From assembly GCA_002914845.1 (NCBI GenBank), contig JXTC01000003.1:1270510-1334509 (forward strand): DNA of 64,000 bases. The letters run 5' to 3'. Positions 22,627-34,179 of this stretch are shown piece by piece (position 1 is the stretch's first letter; each line of letters begins with the position of its first letter). The notes under the pieces were generated by a model. The model was not told where the DNA came from. It saw nothing but the letters and a program-made list of their open reading frames with translations, and ran no database searches. The DNA comes from Trema orientale (Eukaryota; Streptophyta; Magnoliopsida; Rosales; Cannabaceae). Position numbers and translations under genes: made by a program.

Positions 22627-25011
22627 ATGGGTCGACTTACTACTAGGGTTCGTCTCCTTCCAAAAGCTTTTTTCCTCATAGCTGTATGGTTTTGGTTGGC
22701 CATACTGGTTACTAAGATCTCTTCTTCATCAGAAATAAGGTCAACTTATGTTGTCCACATGGACAAGTCACTCATGCCCTACCCTTTCGCTAGCCACAAA
22801 CAATGGTATTCGACCATTGTTGGAGCCATCAAATCATCATCCACACCGTCCATTATCCATACTTACGATCACGCCATGCATGGTTTTAGTGCAAGTCTAA
22901 CTAAAGATGAACTAGAGAGTCTAAAGAAAACTCCCGGGTTTCTCTTAGCCTCCGATGAGAAGACTTGCGTTCTGGATACCACTCACACCCCAGAATTCAT
23001 TTCTCTCAACTCCTTCAATGGGCTTTGGCCCGCTTCAGACTTTGGCCAAGATATCATCATCGGCGTCGTGGATTCTGGTATTTGGCCAGAGAGTGAAAGC
23101 TTCAAAGACGACCATATTAGCCGTGTCGTTCCACCCAAATGGAACGGCACATGTGATAAAGCGGGTGATGACTTCCCTTCCTCATTGTGCAACCACAAGC
23201 TTATCGGAGCCAGATACTTCAACAGCGGTTTCATCGCCGCGAATCCAAATGTCACGGTGCCCGGCATCAACTCAACTAGGGACACAATCGGGCATGGTAC
23301 CGCCACGGCCTCCGTTGCTGCTGGAAACTTTGTGGGTTGCGCGTCTTACTTCAGCTACGCTAAAGGAACCGCCAAAGGTACCGCTCCATACTCGCGGATC
23401 GTGGCGTACAAGGTTGCATGGGGCGCTAATAACAGTGTGGCCTACTCCTCCGATGTTCTAGCTGGCATAGACCAAGCTATAGCGGACGGTGTTGACGTGC
23501 TTTTAGTCCCTATAGGCTGTGACAACTTGAAGATCTACGAAGATCCGATATTGGTAGGCTCTTTCGCAGCCACCAAGAATGGCATTGTCGTTTCGACCTC
23601 GGCAGGAAACGAAGGCACTCCCACCAATAACACCATCCACAACGCCATTCCATGGGCCATAACGGTGGCGGCGGGTACGGTGGACCGTTGGTTTGCTGGA
23701 ACGGTAACCCTCGGAAACGGCGAAACCTTTACTGGTTGGACTTTGTACCCAATAAAAGCCTTAAAACGAAACTCGCCTTTGGTCTACAGCACGACGTTGT
23801 CCGCGTGCAACTCATCAGCACTGTTTACAAATGTCACCGCCGGAACCGTCGTCGTATGTGACAACACCTGGCCTATTCGTGATCAAATCTGGAGTGTCAA
23901 CGCGGCTTCGGATCGTGTTGGTGGCGCTATATTCATCACCAACGATTCGAATATTCAAGAAAAGGATTATGGTAAATTTCCATTCCCGGCTGTGGTGATA
24001 AATTCAAGCAGTAGATTTTCGCAAGATTTAATAAAGTACGCCTCCAACAGCAGCAACAACCCTTCGGTCACCATAAGATTCCAACGAACCCTTTTGAACA
24101 CGGCTCCAGCACCAGCTGCCACTTCCTTTACCTCGAGAGGTCCTTCGCCTTATTACCCACGCGTGTTGAAGCCCGACATACTGGCCCCTGGATCTCAAGT
24201 TCTGGCCGCTTGGCCCGAGAACCTCCCGGTAGCCCAAATCGGTTCTATTAACTTGCCTCTTTATAACGACTTCAACCTACTGTCCGGTACATCAATTGCA
24301 GCCGCTCATGTTGCTGGTGTTACTGCGTTGCTTAAAGCCGTGTACCCAGAATGGAGCCCCGCTGCAATTCGGTCCGCCGTGATGACCACCGCCGACCCGC
24401 GTGACAACACGGGGAGTCCGATCCGAGACAACGGCATCGGCAGCGGTTCTGAGCCGGCATCGCCTTTGGCCCTTGGATCGGGTCAAATAAACGCCAACCG
24501 AGCCCTTGACCCGGGTTTGGTATACGACATCGGTACGCAAGACTACATCAATTTGTTGTGCAGCTTAGAGGAGCTGAACCGTACGCAAATCGAAACCATC
24601 GTCGGAGGCGGTTACAACTGTTACCATTTCGTCGATCTGAACTACCCTTCGTTCATTCTTCTCCACCGTGGGGACGAGTCAAACGTAACGCAGAAGATAT
24701 TTGACAGAACCGTGACGAACGTGGGGCCCGCGAGCGCGACGTACAAGGCTACGGTGACGGTTCCGCAGGAGTTGAGCGTTACGGTGAATCCGGACACGTT
24801 AGAGTTCTCGGAGCAAGGTGAGAATATTACGTTCCGCGTCGACGTGACTTTCAATCGGGATAACGAAGACGTTGTGTTCGGTGAACTTGTTTGGGTTGAA
24901 CAAAACGGAACCCGCACTGTGAGGAGCCCCATTGTGACTGCACAAGACGTTTCACCGCGTACTCGACGTAAACCAGTACTGCCACCAGCTGAATGGCGTG
25001 CAACTCTCTAG
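22627..25011 (+). CDS. Subtilisin-like serine protease, SBT1 family (SBT1.9-like)
   Basis: An intronless gene of 794 codons encoding a secreted plant subtilase (MEROPS S8, family typically 740-800 aa). It has a hydrophobic signal peptide at about 15-35 and an I9 inhibitor propeptide at about 39-117 (STYVVHMDKS...HGFSASLT). The mature chain begins near TTHTPEF. Catalytic residues are Asp149 (GVVDSGIWPES), His223 (TIGHGTATAS), oxyanion Asn328 (SAGNEGT) and Ser556 (LSGTSIAAAHVAG). A PA domain is inserted at about 385-461 and an Fn3-like domain lies at about 671-773 (LNYPSF...). The GTSIAAAHVAG form and C-terminal tail resemble SBT1.9-type members. The earlier in-frame ATG at 22510 lies upstream of the TATA box and would delay the signal peptide, so 22627 is preferred. 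An AATAAA at 25154-25159 could signal polyadenylation. It is the only intact member of the local cluster; its substrate is unknown. Confidence 0.95.
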   Translation: MGRLTTRVRLLPKAFFLIAVWFWLAILVTKISSSSEIRSTYVVHMDKSLMPYPFASHKQWYSTIVGAIKSSSTPSIIHTYDHAMHGFSASLTKDELESLKKTPGFLLASDEKTCVLDTTHTPEFISLNSFNGLWPASDFGQDIIIGVVDSGIWPESESFKDDHISRVVPPKWNGTCDKAGDDFPSSLCNHKLIGARYFNSGFIAANPNVTVPGINSTRDTIGHGTATASVAAGNFVGCASYFSYAKGTAKGTAPYSRIVAYKVAWGANNSVAYSSDVLAGIDQAIADGVDVLLVPIGCDNLKIYEDPILVGSFAATKNGIVVSTSAGNEGTPTNNTIHNAIPWAITVAAGTVDRWFAGTVTLGNGETFTGWTLYPIKALKRNSPLVYSTTLSACNSSALFTNVTAGTVVVCDNTWPIRDQIWSVNAASDRVGGAIFITNDSNIQEKDYGKFPFPAVVINSSSRFSQDLIKYASNSSNNPSVTIRFQRTLLNTAPAPAATSFTSRGPSPYYPRVLKPDILAPGSQVLAAWPENLPVAQIGSINLPLYNDFNLLSGTSIAAAHVAGVTALLKAVYPEWSPAAIRSAVMTTADPRDNTGSPIRDNGIGSGSEPASPLALGSGQINANRALDPGLVYDIGTQDYINLLCSLEELNRTQIETIVGGGYNCYHFVDLNYPSFILLHRGDESNVTQKIFDRTVTNVGPASATYKATVTVPQELSVTVNPDTLEFSEQGENITFRVDVTFNRDNEDVVFGELVWVEQNGTRTVRSPIVTAQDVSPRTRRKPVLPPAEWRATL

Positions 25012-25159
25012 TTATAAGATAACGTATGATATAAAGTACGTACGTATTGAGTCATGTATGCATGCATAATAACCATGCATGTCATATAATGTTGTAGTAT
25101 GTGTACATGCACGTACGTATGTAAGAATCGATCCTAGCTACTTATGAATATTAAATAAA

Positions 25160-26268
25160 AAGGGTGGGGTGACATATACGTCTTTGACGTATACCTACCT
25201 TGTCATCCGTTCTGTTAATTTATATATAAATCTCCACTGCCTAATTAAATTCTGAAATTACATAAAATTAATTAAGGGGATTTGTAGAATTGATATATTC
25301 AACAAGAAAAGAAAGGGAGCGAATGAGAAATATTATAGTGCAAAATAACACTACACGCGTATTTAATCTCATAATACGGAGACACTCTTAATTTGGACAA
25401 AAATTATGACAGCACAAATTGAAAAATCAAATAATATTTTAACGACTAGTTAATTACTTTGTTTTTCTTTTAATTTGAAATTTAAATGTTGTTAATTTTA
25501 GATGCAAAAAACAAATTACATAAAATTTAATTGTCAAAATTAACTACAATGGTGTGATTGTTAATTATTTATTTGTTTTTGAATTTTAAGCGGCTTTAGT
25601 GTATCATTTTTTGTCCTGTAATTCTTTTTTATTTTTTATATATATATATAAAAATCATGAAGTGTCAGTAGTGTAAGTTTCCGTTTGAGAAATATTAATA
25701 ATATACTTTTTTTCTTAAAAAAAATTTAAAAGAGAAAAAGAAAAACCTTTGGCGAAAGCCCTAAACAGATATCTGGCATGTACTTAGCTCCATTGTTCCG
25801 TTTCTGGCTAATCCCACTTTTGCATTATAAACACATATCATATATTCTAGTCCATATCTTCAATTATACTTCATCTAAAAATCAGCCCTTCTAATTCTGC
25901 TGAAAAGAAATTGTCAACTATCATATATAAGGTCGGAATAGCAATCACATTCCGACTTGTGAAAAATCCCTATAGACGGAATAACTGAGTATATAAGAAA
26001 CGAAAGTTTAAAAGTACTCACAAATCCACAATTTCCAGGCAATTGCTTACTGGAGGACGGATTGTGGCTTTTATAATATAAACTCCACGTGATTGCGTCA
26101 CAGGGAAGAACCCATGTACTTTGTCGTTTTCATACATACATATCAAGCGATGAACACTTGATAAATAAATCATTCTAGCCATAATCACTAAATCTAGATA
26201 TAGGGGATGAGGGAAGTCTATACAGTACCGGACCTTGTCACCATACATATATATATATATAATGTGTT

Positions 26269-26313
<45 letters not shown>

Positions 26314-27030
26314 GATGATGATGTGTATGGTCACGGAACTGCAAGGCTGTTATTCGATATCGTTGGACCAAAACTTCCATAATAATTAATGTAAGCAATA
26401 TTATTACAAATGTAATAACCTTCTTACTTCGTTTGAAATCCTCCTCATAATTTCTTTTCGGTGTCCCTACTTGTATGTGATACACAGTGACCGATCCATA
26501 ATTTTAAGAAACCGATCGTGTATATATATATATATATATAACTATTTAGTAATAATTAATATAAAATCGATCAATAAATTAGAATTGTCCCCTACATGTT
26601 ATCTATTTTGAAAACATGTTATGACAACCTTATTGATAATTACATCAAAATTTTCTTTGTCCGGATCTTGTTTTTTAGTTGATTTTATACATTATTTTTA
26701 TTTATCAAGAGCATTGAAAAAGATCGTTTCATAGAATCATAAAAGTCATGGAGTTTAATATATATATATATATAACTAAAATAAAAAATACAATCAAGTG
26801 TAACTTAGCCTTGATGCTTAAGTAGAAATTAATAGTTAAGGAATCCATTACATATAGTATTTAGTGAGAGTAATAAGAAAAAGAAGAAGTATTAACTAAC
26901 TGAGAGTTTAGAAGAAGAAATTTATATTTAATGATGGTTTTAAGACTTAGAGTGTAGTCTATGAGTAGTTTTTTTTTTTAAATAACTAATGGATTTTAGG
27001 ATTTCGAGAAAAATAAGAGAAATACATCCT
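25160..27030. other. AT-rich intergenic DNA with microsatellites
   Basis: No credible gene is seen. It contains (TA)n runs at about 26521-26540 and 26758-26775, and a (GA)n-(GAT)n microsatellite at 26276-26322. Reading frames crossing these repeats are low complexity. Confidence 0.7.
26276..26322. repeat. (GA)n then (GAT)n microsatellite
   Basis: About 17 GA units run directly into about five GAT units. It is a compound simple repeat. Confidence 0.9.
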
Positions 27031-27320
27031 AAATTTTAAATAGAAGTAATGAAATTGGAAAATACAAATAAACACACATGGGAAAAAATTGAGTTGGAAC
27101 ATGTGAGGTTTAGATTCAATTTAAAGGGTAAAAATCTAAATTTAAAAAAGATGACTGGAGTGCTTAGCACCACTCGCGCACCCCCTGTATACTTCTTCAT
27201 ACACAAATATTTTAATTGGCATAATTTATTCAACGTATACTCTTTCATATATTTATTGCTGTGGGAGCACAACACTACTACTCAATGTATCTCATTTATT
27301 TCATACATTAATCAATAATT

Positions 27321-28900
27321 TTATTGTTTAACATGTGGTATAACATTAACTTTTTTTTTAATTGGAATTATGACATTGTCTTCTGAATAGGCATGCCGAA
27401 GCTTCTGTGGATTCCACCAAAGACTAGGAGATATAAAGTCGGCGACCCAAGCAAACCCCGGACCTGGAGTTACTATTGGGTTTGAGCGGAAATTATGGTG
27501 TTTTGGTAGCCAAGGATCGGTCCAAATGTTAAACATTGTTCCGTCACCCACCCCATAGCGTGCACCTTTTGCCACTAAGTCTTTTACACCCACAATTACT
27601 TTCCAAAGTTGCGAGTCTAAAGGTTGATACGAGGACTCAAGGAAGGTTCCAAACCTTAAACATCACTTTTGCCCAGAGGTCATCACACCTAGATTGAAGA
27701 AGCCAACCCCATTTTGCTAAAAAGGCTCTGTTCTGATCAAATAGCCGCCGAAGTCCAATACTTTATGAATTCCGTAGTTGGCATAAATGATCCCACACTT
27801 TAAGGGGGAGTTTAGGATTTCCAGCAGGATTGGACCCCCATTAGAGCCGTCTTAAGAGATTGTCAACTTCCAAACAAATAGCCTTCAGGAGCTTTAAGCT
27901 TGTCATTCCATACAAGGGCATTGCTTGACCCACAGATCAGGAGATTAATGTCAGACGACCTGCTTTGGATAGGACCTTAGATTTCTACCCAGCAACTTAC
28001 ACTGAACTCAGTCCACAGTATAATGTCAGTTCTTGAACTTGCTTTTCTGAAAAAACAAAGGAAGGTCGAGGTGCTTAGTATTTTTCTTGATATGCTAGAA
28101 ACCTAAAACCACGTTGACGCTAATGGCCTTAGTCCGCCGTGTGTTTTTGCTAAAATAAACAGATGATTTTTGAGAATTAATCTTTTGGTTTGACCAGTTA
28201 CAGAACTTTTGAAGGCACAACAAGAGATCGTCCGCGAAAAGAGCGTGCATCAACTCCGAGCCGCGCCCTACTAACTTTGATACCCTTAAGCTCACTAGCA
28301 ATACCCGATTTTAGGAGAATACATGACAGGACCTCAATACACAATGAAAAGATATGGTAATACTAGGTCTTAGACCCCGCGTGGGATTAATAAGTCCAAC
28401 GAAACTTCTATTTAGTAGTAAGGAGAAAGAAGCTGATCTCATACACATCATCACCCATCTAATCCACGAGGAGTAAAAATTAAAATGTGTCAGAACTACT
28501 TCCAGAAAATCCCAATCAATCTTGTCGTAGGCCTTTTCTATGTCAATTTTGAGGAACATCAGACTACCTCAGCATTTCTTCTTTTTCATTATATGTAGGA
28601 TTTCCTGAGTGATAATCGACGTAAATATCAATTTGATGCTTAAGTTAGCAAGAGTAAAACTAAGAAAAATAGCAAAGGAAAATCCACTTACATAATCAAG
28701 AATAAGATTGATATTTATGGCTAAGGAATTGGAACCCAGTAGCCCCCAATTCCAGGATTAATTTACCTTTTTCTATCATTATACAATCCAAAAATCGTAG
28801 ATTACAGATACTGTAATCCCATTTGAATTGATATGACCTATCCTTTCGAATCTTATCCCATACTGTTGCAAAAGACAGGAGATCATAGTTGTCCATTGCT
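27321..28900 (-). mobile_element. LINE (L1-type) reverse transcriptase remnant
   Basis: Minus-strand fragments in several frames carry plant L1 RT signatures. LKIDIEKAYDKIDWDFLEVVL lies at 28559-28311 and LMHALFADDLLLCLQKF, with the catalytic F-ADD box, at about 28250-28200. A downstream KGARYGVGDGTMFNIWTDPWLP block (27593 leftward) is typical of the region between RT and the zf-RVT domain. Multiple stops and frameshifts are present and both ends are eroded. I found no target duplication. Confidence 0.88.
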
Positions 28901-29099
28901 CTGTCAAAGCAGTTTATCTAGCACGTACGGTGACTGTGACATCGCATTCAATACTTTGTCTAAGCTTGAGGCTGAATAAAATCCGAAATGATAGTTCGAT
29001 GGAAGACCCTCAGGGCTTTTGATCGTCTAGACCGCTAAAGGGGTCTGGGATCAGCTGAGGCTCATCAGGGTCTTCCAAACACTGACCTAGACATAAGGT

Positions 29100-32000
29100 C
29101 AACTCTTATTTGGGTTAGCAAGCCTGTCCCCTACCATGCGAGGAAGTAACTCCACTTCCCTGGCGAGGTTACCCTCCATAGGGTCGAAGGACCTGCTAAC
29201 TGGTATCTGTGCCTATACGCCCCCGAAGGGTATGTTGTCGTTGGGAGAAAACATCTAGAGTAGTTGTGGTTTCCCCTTCCTCCATTTGTTCATCAATTTT
29301 TCTCCTTGACCAGGAATGCACCTAATGCAGTTAAATGCTAACGGGATCATAATTCTGATGGGACTTTCTACCTTATTAGTACTGTTGAATTTGTATATCG
29401 ACTTGGATGTGGTCTTTTATGCATACAAACTCACCCTTATCTCCAAGAAAAGTTCCTATCCCACCTTCTACCTTTAAGTACTTCTAGGCTGCCATATCTT
29501 CTAGGGTCTACCGAAGTCGAATAAATAGTGAGATTCCCATTCCAAGCTGTATGCCGTCAGAAGAGCGTCGTGCTCTTCCTAGGTGAATGGGAAGCATTTT
29601 CAGATTCTTCTGTTTTTCTCGCACAATAAGTTATACATTGGTTTAGAGTCTGTATATGTTTTATTTTTTTAGTTTCTAAAAATTTAACCCTGCACAGCTT
29701 CTGCAGAGGAGAGTAATTTCGACCTAAATTCCTAAATAGGCCAGCTTCAGGAGCTGGAGGGGGTTATTATTTTTGGGTCATCAGGCGACTGCCGCCATAT
29801 TCAAGCCGTCCTAAACCCACATGTGATGAACATGATACAGAGGATGGTTTCTCATCTTCCCTTTCTGCTCGATACGTGGGTCATCACCAAGCATCTCTGA
29901 AGCAGACTCAACGCTGTGGCACTGACTTAGTTCTGTAAGGATGAATAGAACTGATTCATAATGGTGGGTCACCAAGTTATGGCCTCAAATCAAATGGCGA
30001 AACCCGACAACCTGGTGGCACCGACCAGCCATAAGCTTGAGAAGGTCATATGGCTCGTGGAAAGAGAATTCGTCAGGTTTCGAGGAGAAGAAGCTGCTAC
30101 TCCCAAAAGGACCAAAGGTAGCCTTCACTTTTTTTTTCGAAGTTTTGACAGTTTATAAGACTTATGCGTTAAAAATATTGTTACTTTTATAGGTTCAGAT
30201 GCTTGTCCCTCAGCGAACCCTTCTTCAACCAAGGGGAGTACCAATATCCCTAGCACACAATCCGAAGTTCCAGTCGAAAGACATATGGTTGTGTCGTTGG
30301 ATGACGAGGTCAGGGAGCAGGCGCCGATGCTCAAGATGTTGACTCGAATAATGAGCCGGAGGGGCTATTTGTGTCTGGAGATGATGTAGATATGATGCCC
30401 CATTCTAAGACAAATGAGCAGATAGTTCAGTAGATGCCAAACTTAGGCATCAAATACAACAAGGAGGCATCTTCGAATTTGTTAAGGGGGTCCGCTCTGT
30501 CAGCCACGCCTACTCCCAGTGCTGAACTAAAGATGGGTATAAGGTTTAGCGAGAAAATTGGGTCTGGGTCTGGCTCTGCTTGTTCCCATGGGGAGATCAT
30601 AGAACTTAGTGGTAGGGCACTCAGACTCAAATCCCTCTTATCTTCTCCTCCTCTACCCCAATAAAGAGGGCTGTGATAGAGATTCAGCCGAAGAAGGGGG
30701 TTCGGTAGCGAAGAAGAGTAAGTCCACCCCCTCTTCGGATAACGATGACGCCACTACCCTAACCGTCATGTGGAAAAAGAGGTTTGTGTACAGTCGGCAT
30801 TTGGAGTGCATTGGTCAAGACAAGACCAAAAATTACAAATAGATTGGCCATTTGCAGAGGTCGTAAGAACCGCTGAGGCTATTAAGTAGGGGCAGCTGTG
30901 GAGGAGGCTACATAGACTTCTAAGGCCATTGAAGTAATGCCTACCACCACCTCTACATAGACTTCTAAGGCCATTGAAGTAATGCCTACCACCACCTCTA
31001 CATAGACTTCTAAGGCCATTGAAGTAATGCCATTAAAGACGCTCCTGGAATATCGTCAATAAAGGAAAAATGGGTCCTCATTCTCAGCAAGGAGGAGACG
31101 CATTCCACAGATGTATATATAGTCTAGGAAGAGAGTTCAGCGGTGAAATTCGATATGAAGACACTCTCCCTAGATGTTCAGCTGCTTGATGTTCAGTCTT
31201 TCTATTCGTCACATATTGAAAGATCGATACATTAATTTAATACTGACGTTGCAGTGGCAAAGCGAAGTGAGGCATTCTTCAGCCACTAAAAGCAGATTTT
31301 GAGTTATATAGGAGCTTAGAGGAGGCTAGGGTTAAAACTACGGTGGCATATACCATTAGTACTGAAATGACCAAGGCGTAGATGTTGGCTGCTAAATTGG
31401 CAGAGGCGAAGGAGAAAATCAAGTCATTCGAGGCAGAGCTTCCGGATCTGCATTGTAAGGTGGAGCTCGCGAATCTTGCTCAGGTCGAGGCAAAGCTCAA
31501 AGAGCATATCGCCAAAATGCAGTGGTTGAAATGAAGCTTGCCTTCATTGCCCTTGACAGAGCCGTCGATGAGGCTAATGAGGCAAAGAAGGCCGAAGTGA
31601 AAGCTAAGGTAGAAGCCTACTCCCTGCAATGCAGGCTTGACTAGTGTAATGAGGTAAGCTTTGACCTCCGCTCGGACTATCACAAATTGTCGAAGGCTCA
31701 AGTGGAACTGACCCTTTGGCAACATCAAGACCATGTTAATATTAACATTCTTTTGGTTGAACTGTCACAGCGGTGAGTGGAGCTTAGGCTGACTGGGCTC
31801 AAGGATAAGGTACCAGTGGCAGGTGGACATACTTTCTGCAGAGAGCTATAAGTCTGGCTGAGAGAATAGAGAATTTGAAGGCCATACAAAGGAGGTGATG
31901 CCAGACCAGTTCGATGAGCATAAGGCTGTCGAAAGGGACTACTACTTTGTCGGGTACTACATGCAGAAACTAGGGAACGAAATTAATATCGTATGCCTCA

Positions 32001-32260
32001 CTAATGTATTGAAGATGTTTGATGAGGAGAACGATGATCCCTCGACACCTGCCTCTGTTGGGAAAAAGATGATACCTGTCTATGATTTGCCACAGCAGAC
32101 CCTGGACCAAAACGTTGAAGAAGACCGATTTCCTCTTTCTGCATCCACTGTTGCAGAGTCAGAAGCAATCGCACTGTCGAGTGATGAATCTGAACTGGAA
32201 AACTCATTATTTAATGTTTTTATTTTTTCACAATTTACCATGAAAAGATGTGCGTGATGA
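29100..32260 (+). pseudogene. Decayed 'putative gypsy-type transposon' (Transposase_28-like) ORF
   Basis: Between 29140 and 29400 a broken plus-strand frame reads PEGYVVVGRKHLE, a stop, LWFPLPPFVHQFF, then RNAPNAVKC. This resembles the FPLPPFVH...L-PNA core of the plant Transposase_28 family. A T-rich stretch ending in TATAG at 30191 looks like an intron acceptor. Downstream pieces have a Ser-rich acidic segment, a 45-bp tandem repeat, a Lys/Glu/Ala-rich coiled-coil-like part (about 31260-31760, with stops), and a tail with DYYFVGYYMQKLG and a Ser/Glu-rich end (31895-32257). Such elements usually have this arrangement. It is decayed and not functional. The family call is moderate. Confidence 0.55.
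30910..31031. repeat. 45-bp tandem repeat, 2.7 copies
   Basis: Copies start at 30910, 30955 and 31000. The unit begins ACATAGACTTCTAAGG and is nearly identical between copies. Its length is a multiple of three, so it would add 15 residues per unit to the decayed frame. Confidence 0.92.
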
Positions 32261-32839
32261 ATTTTAATTGAGCAAAATAATACCTATAGATAGAGAAAAA
32301 AATACCTACTAGATTGGTGCCCTATATACATATACGGTTGTCTTTTTGTATTCAGACTTTTGGTTTTTCCTTCTATTCTTCTCCATCTTTCGTTCTTTTC
32401 TTCTTTTTGGCAGCTAGTGGTGAATTCATGCATAGCATAGACAAATACAATTTCAACTGGAACAAAAAGAAAGTAGAAATTTGTAATTTCAAGTGATTAC
32501 TCGTTCTACTTTCGGCAAAGACCCCCTTCCATTCTTTCTTGCATCCAAGTACGTGGCTCTCTATATTAATTTTCTGGATACTGCTATATAGATAAGTACA
32601 TAATTTAAAGTAGATACTGCTTATGGTTTATTCTCTCGGTTTTATGTCTATATTTTTTACGATTAAGGCAAGTGGCTTTATATTCACTTAAAAATTTACG
32701 TTTTGGATTATTATAACTGTGAATGGTTCCTATGCTAATACAAAATTGCCACTATTTTAAGAGTGAATATTGGACAAGCATCGTTTTCTCTTAAATTTTA
32801 ATTATTGGTTCCCAAATAAAAAAGGCTATGTTATAGATA

Positions 32840-32985
32840 CAGAAGTTAAGCCAACTATATTTCTCAGCAGAGGCATTGGCAAATTCTTCACTGTCAAAAG
32901 TTAATCCAGCTTCATCAACATCGGCATATGGATCACCTGTAGACGTTCAACCCATCATTGGATCATTGGATAACTGATACACTTC
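32840..32985 (-). other. Unrecognised coding-like remnant
   Basis: On the minus strand a frame reads YQLSNDPMMG, one TGA stop, TSTGDPYADVDEAGLTF, then DSEEFANASAEK. Composition and the acidic pattern look protein-coding, and a single TGG-to-TGA change would explain the stop. I cannot assign a family. It lies downstream of the eS21 exon but does not match eS21. Confidence 0.2.
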
Positions 32986-33222
32986 TAAAATGGCTCATGT
33001 TGAGATAAACTAATCACACAAACGAACAATCATGAAGTAAATACATGAGTTTCTATAACATTTGCTGAGAATAGAACAATACATAAAGGTTTGAATTGAC
33101 CAGTATTGTATAGGCATTGACTATTGGAGTGAAAACTAAACAATACATTGAAATTTTAAGCGTTACAAGAGATAATATGAGCTAAACTAAACAACCAAAA
33201 GAAATTTTATTTTATCGTATAC

Positions 33223-33272
33223 CACTTCCTAGGAATGTAAAGCTCAGCGATAACACCCTGTTCGTTCTGCAT
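33223..33272 (-). pseudogene. RPS21: First coding exon of ribosomal protein eS21 (40S S21), rest missing
   Basis: The exon starts at ATG 33272 and reads MQNEQGVIAELYIPRK plus two bases of the next codon. A GTATAC donor follows, where plant S21 continues with Cys. The N-terminus of plant eS21 is MQNEEG-ELYIPRKCSATNR, so the match is essentially complete. An upstream acceptor (TTTTACAG, exon edge 33295) shows this was a second exon after a 5'-UTR exon. The CT-rich stretch near 34000-34050 on the same strand could be the old promoter. I find no SATNRLIT..., no FALCGFVRAQ... and no C-terminal exon in the window, so the gene is truncated unless its introns are unusually large. Confidence 0.65.
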
Positions 33273-33840
33273 ATTGGCTAGTGAATTAAACTTCTCTGTA
33301 AAACCTATTGAAAAACACAACGGTGACAAAGTAAAGAAACAAAACATGTTAGAAGGAAAAAGAAACAAAAACCCAAAAAATATTTGAAAGACAAAAGAAC
33401 ACAAGTACAACAACCATGAAACAAAAAGCAACCAAATAGTCTTTTTCCTATTTAAAAATAATAATAATAATCAACCCTTTTCATTATTATTCATCACATA
33501 ACTGAAACAAAATAATATGCCTTGTTTAAGGACAAGAATGTATATATATATATATATATCATGTAAAGCCTTAATCAGTATATGTTATCAATAGAACTAA
33601 GCTCGTCCTGGATGCATGAAACTACGAATCAGGTCAGGAATTCATACTTCTTGTGGACAGAAAATCAAGTTTGCATTCCCAAAAATAAAAGCGACATACT
33701 TTTCGATTCAATTCTAGAGAATATGATCCTCACCGGAGCTACTAGATTTAGAAAAATATCTATAAAATCCTTTAATATTAGCAATAATCTATCAAAAAAA
33801 AATCCCGTGATTAGAAAAGAGAAAAATTTCATACCCTATT

Positions 33841-33927
33841 TCAAAGGCGTTCTTCAGTTTTTCCGGAAATCATGCCGACGTCACCGGGCTTGAATTCGAC
33901 TAAGCTTCTGAAGAGAGCCATCTTCAT
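33841..33927 (-). other. Short upstream ORF, 28 aa, near the eS21 exon
   Basis: The ORF reads MKMALFRSLVEFKPGD and ends KTEERL before TGA 33841. It sits where the first, leader-containing exon of the eS21 gene would be. It could be an upstream ORF in that leader or the first exon of something else. I do not recognise it. Confidence 0.2.
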
Positions 33928-34179
33928 CCAAGGTCAAGCTGTTCAGGCTTTCGACGAAATAAGGCCTCTGGATTTTGAAGGCAGAAATCTGAACTGATGA
34001 ACGATTGAGGTGAGAGAGATGAGAGCCCCAAATAGAGAGAGAGAGAGGGGGGAGCGCGTTGTGAGTTTTCCTGGAGATAGCGGAAAATAAAAGCGCGTGA
34101 CGTGCTAGATTTTTGCCCCTTTTTTAACTCATTAAGACTGACATTAAGATCGGAATTGTTTTCAACGATATTAGTGAAT

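Noticed and set aside
26018..26485. 155-codon minus ORF
   Set aside because: It crosses a (GA)n/(TA)n microsatellite and its product is low complexity; no coding signature.
32314..32496. Plus-strand NWNKKKVE, reminiscent of the eS21 C-terminus
   Set aside because: It is on the strand opposite to the eS21 exon, matches only a few residues, and no FALCGFVRAQ-like sequence accompanies it.
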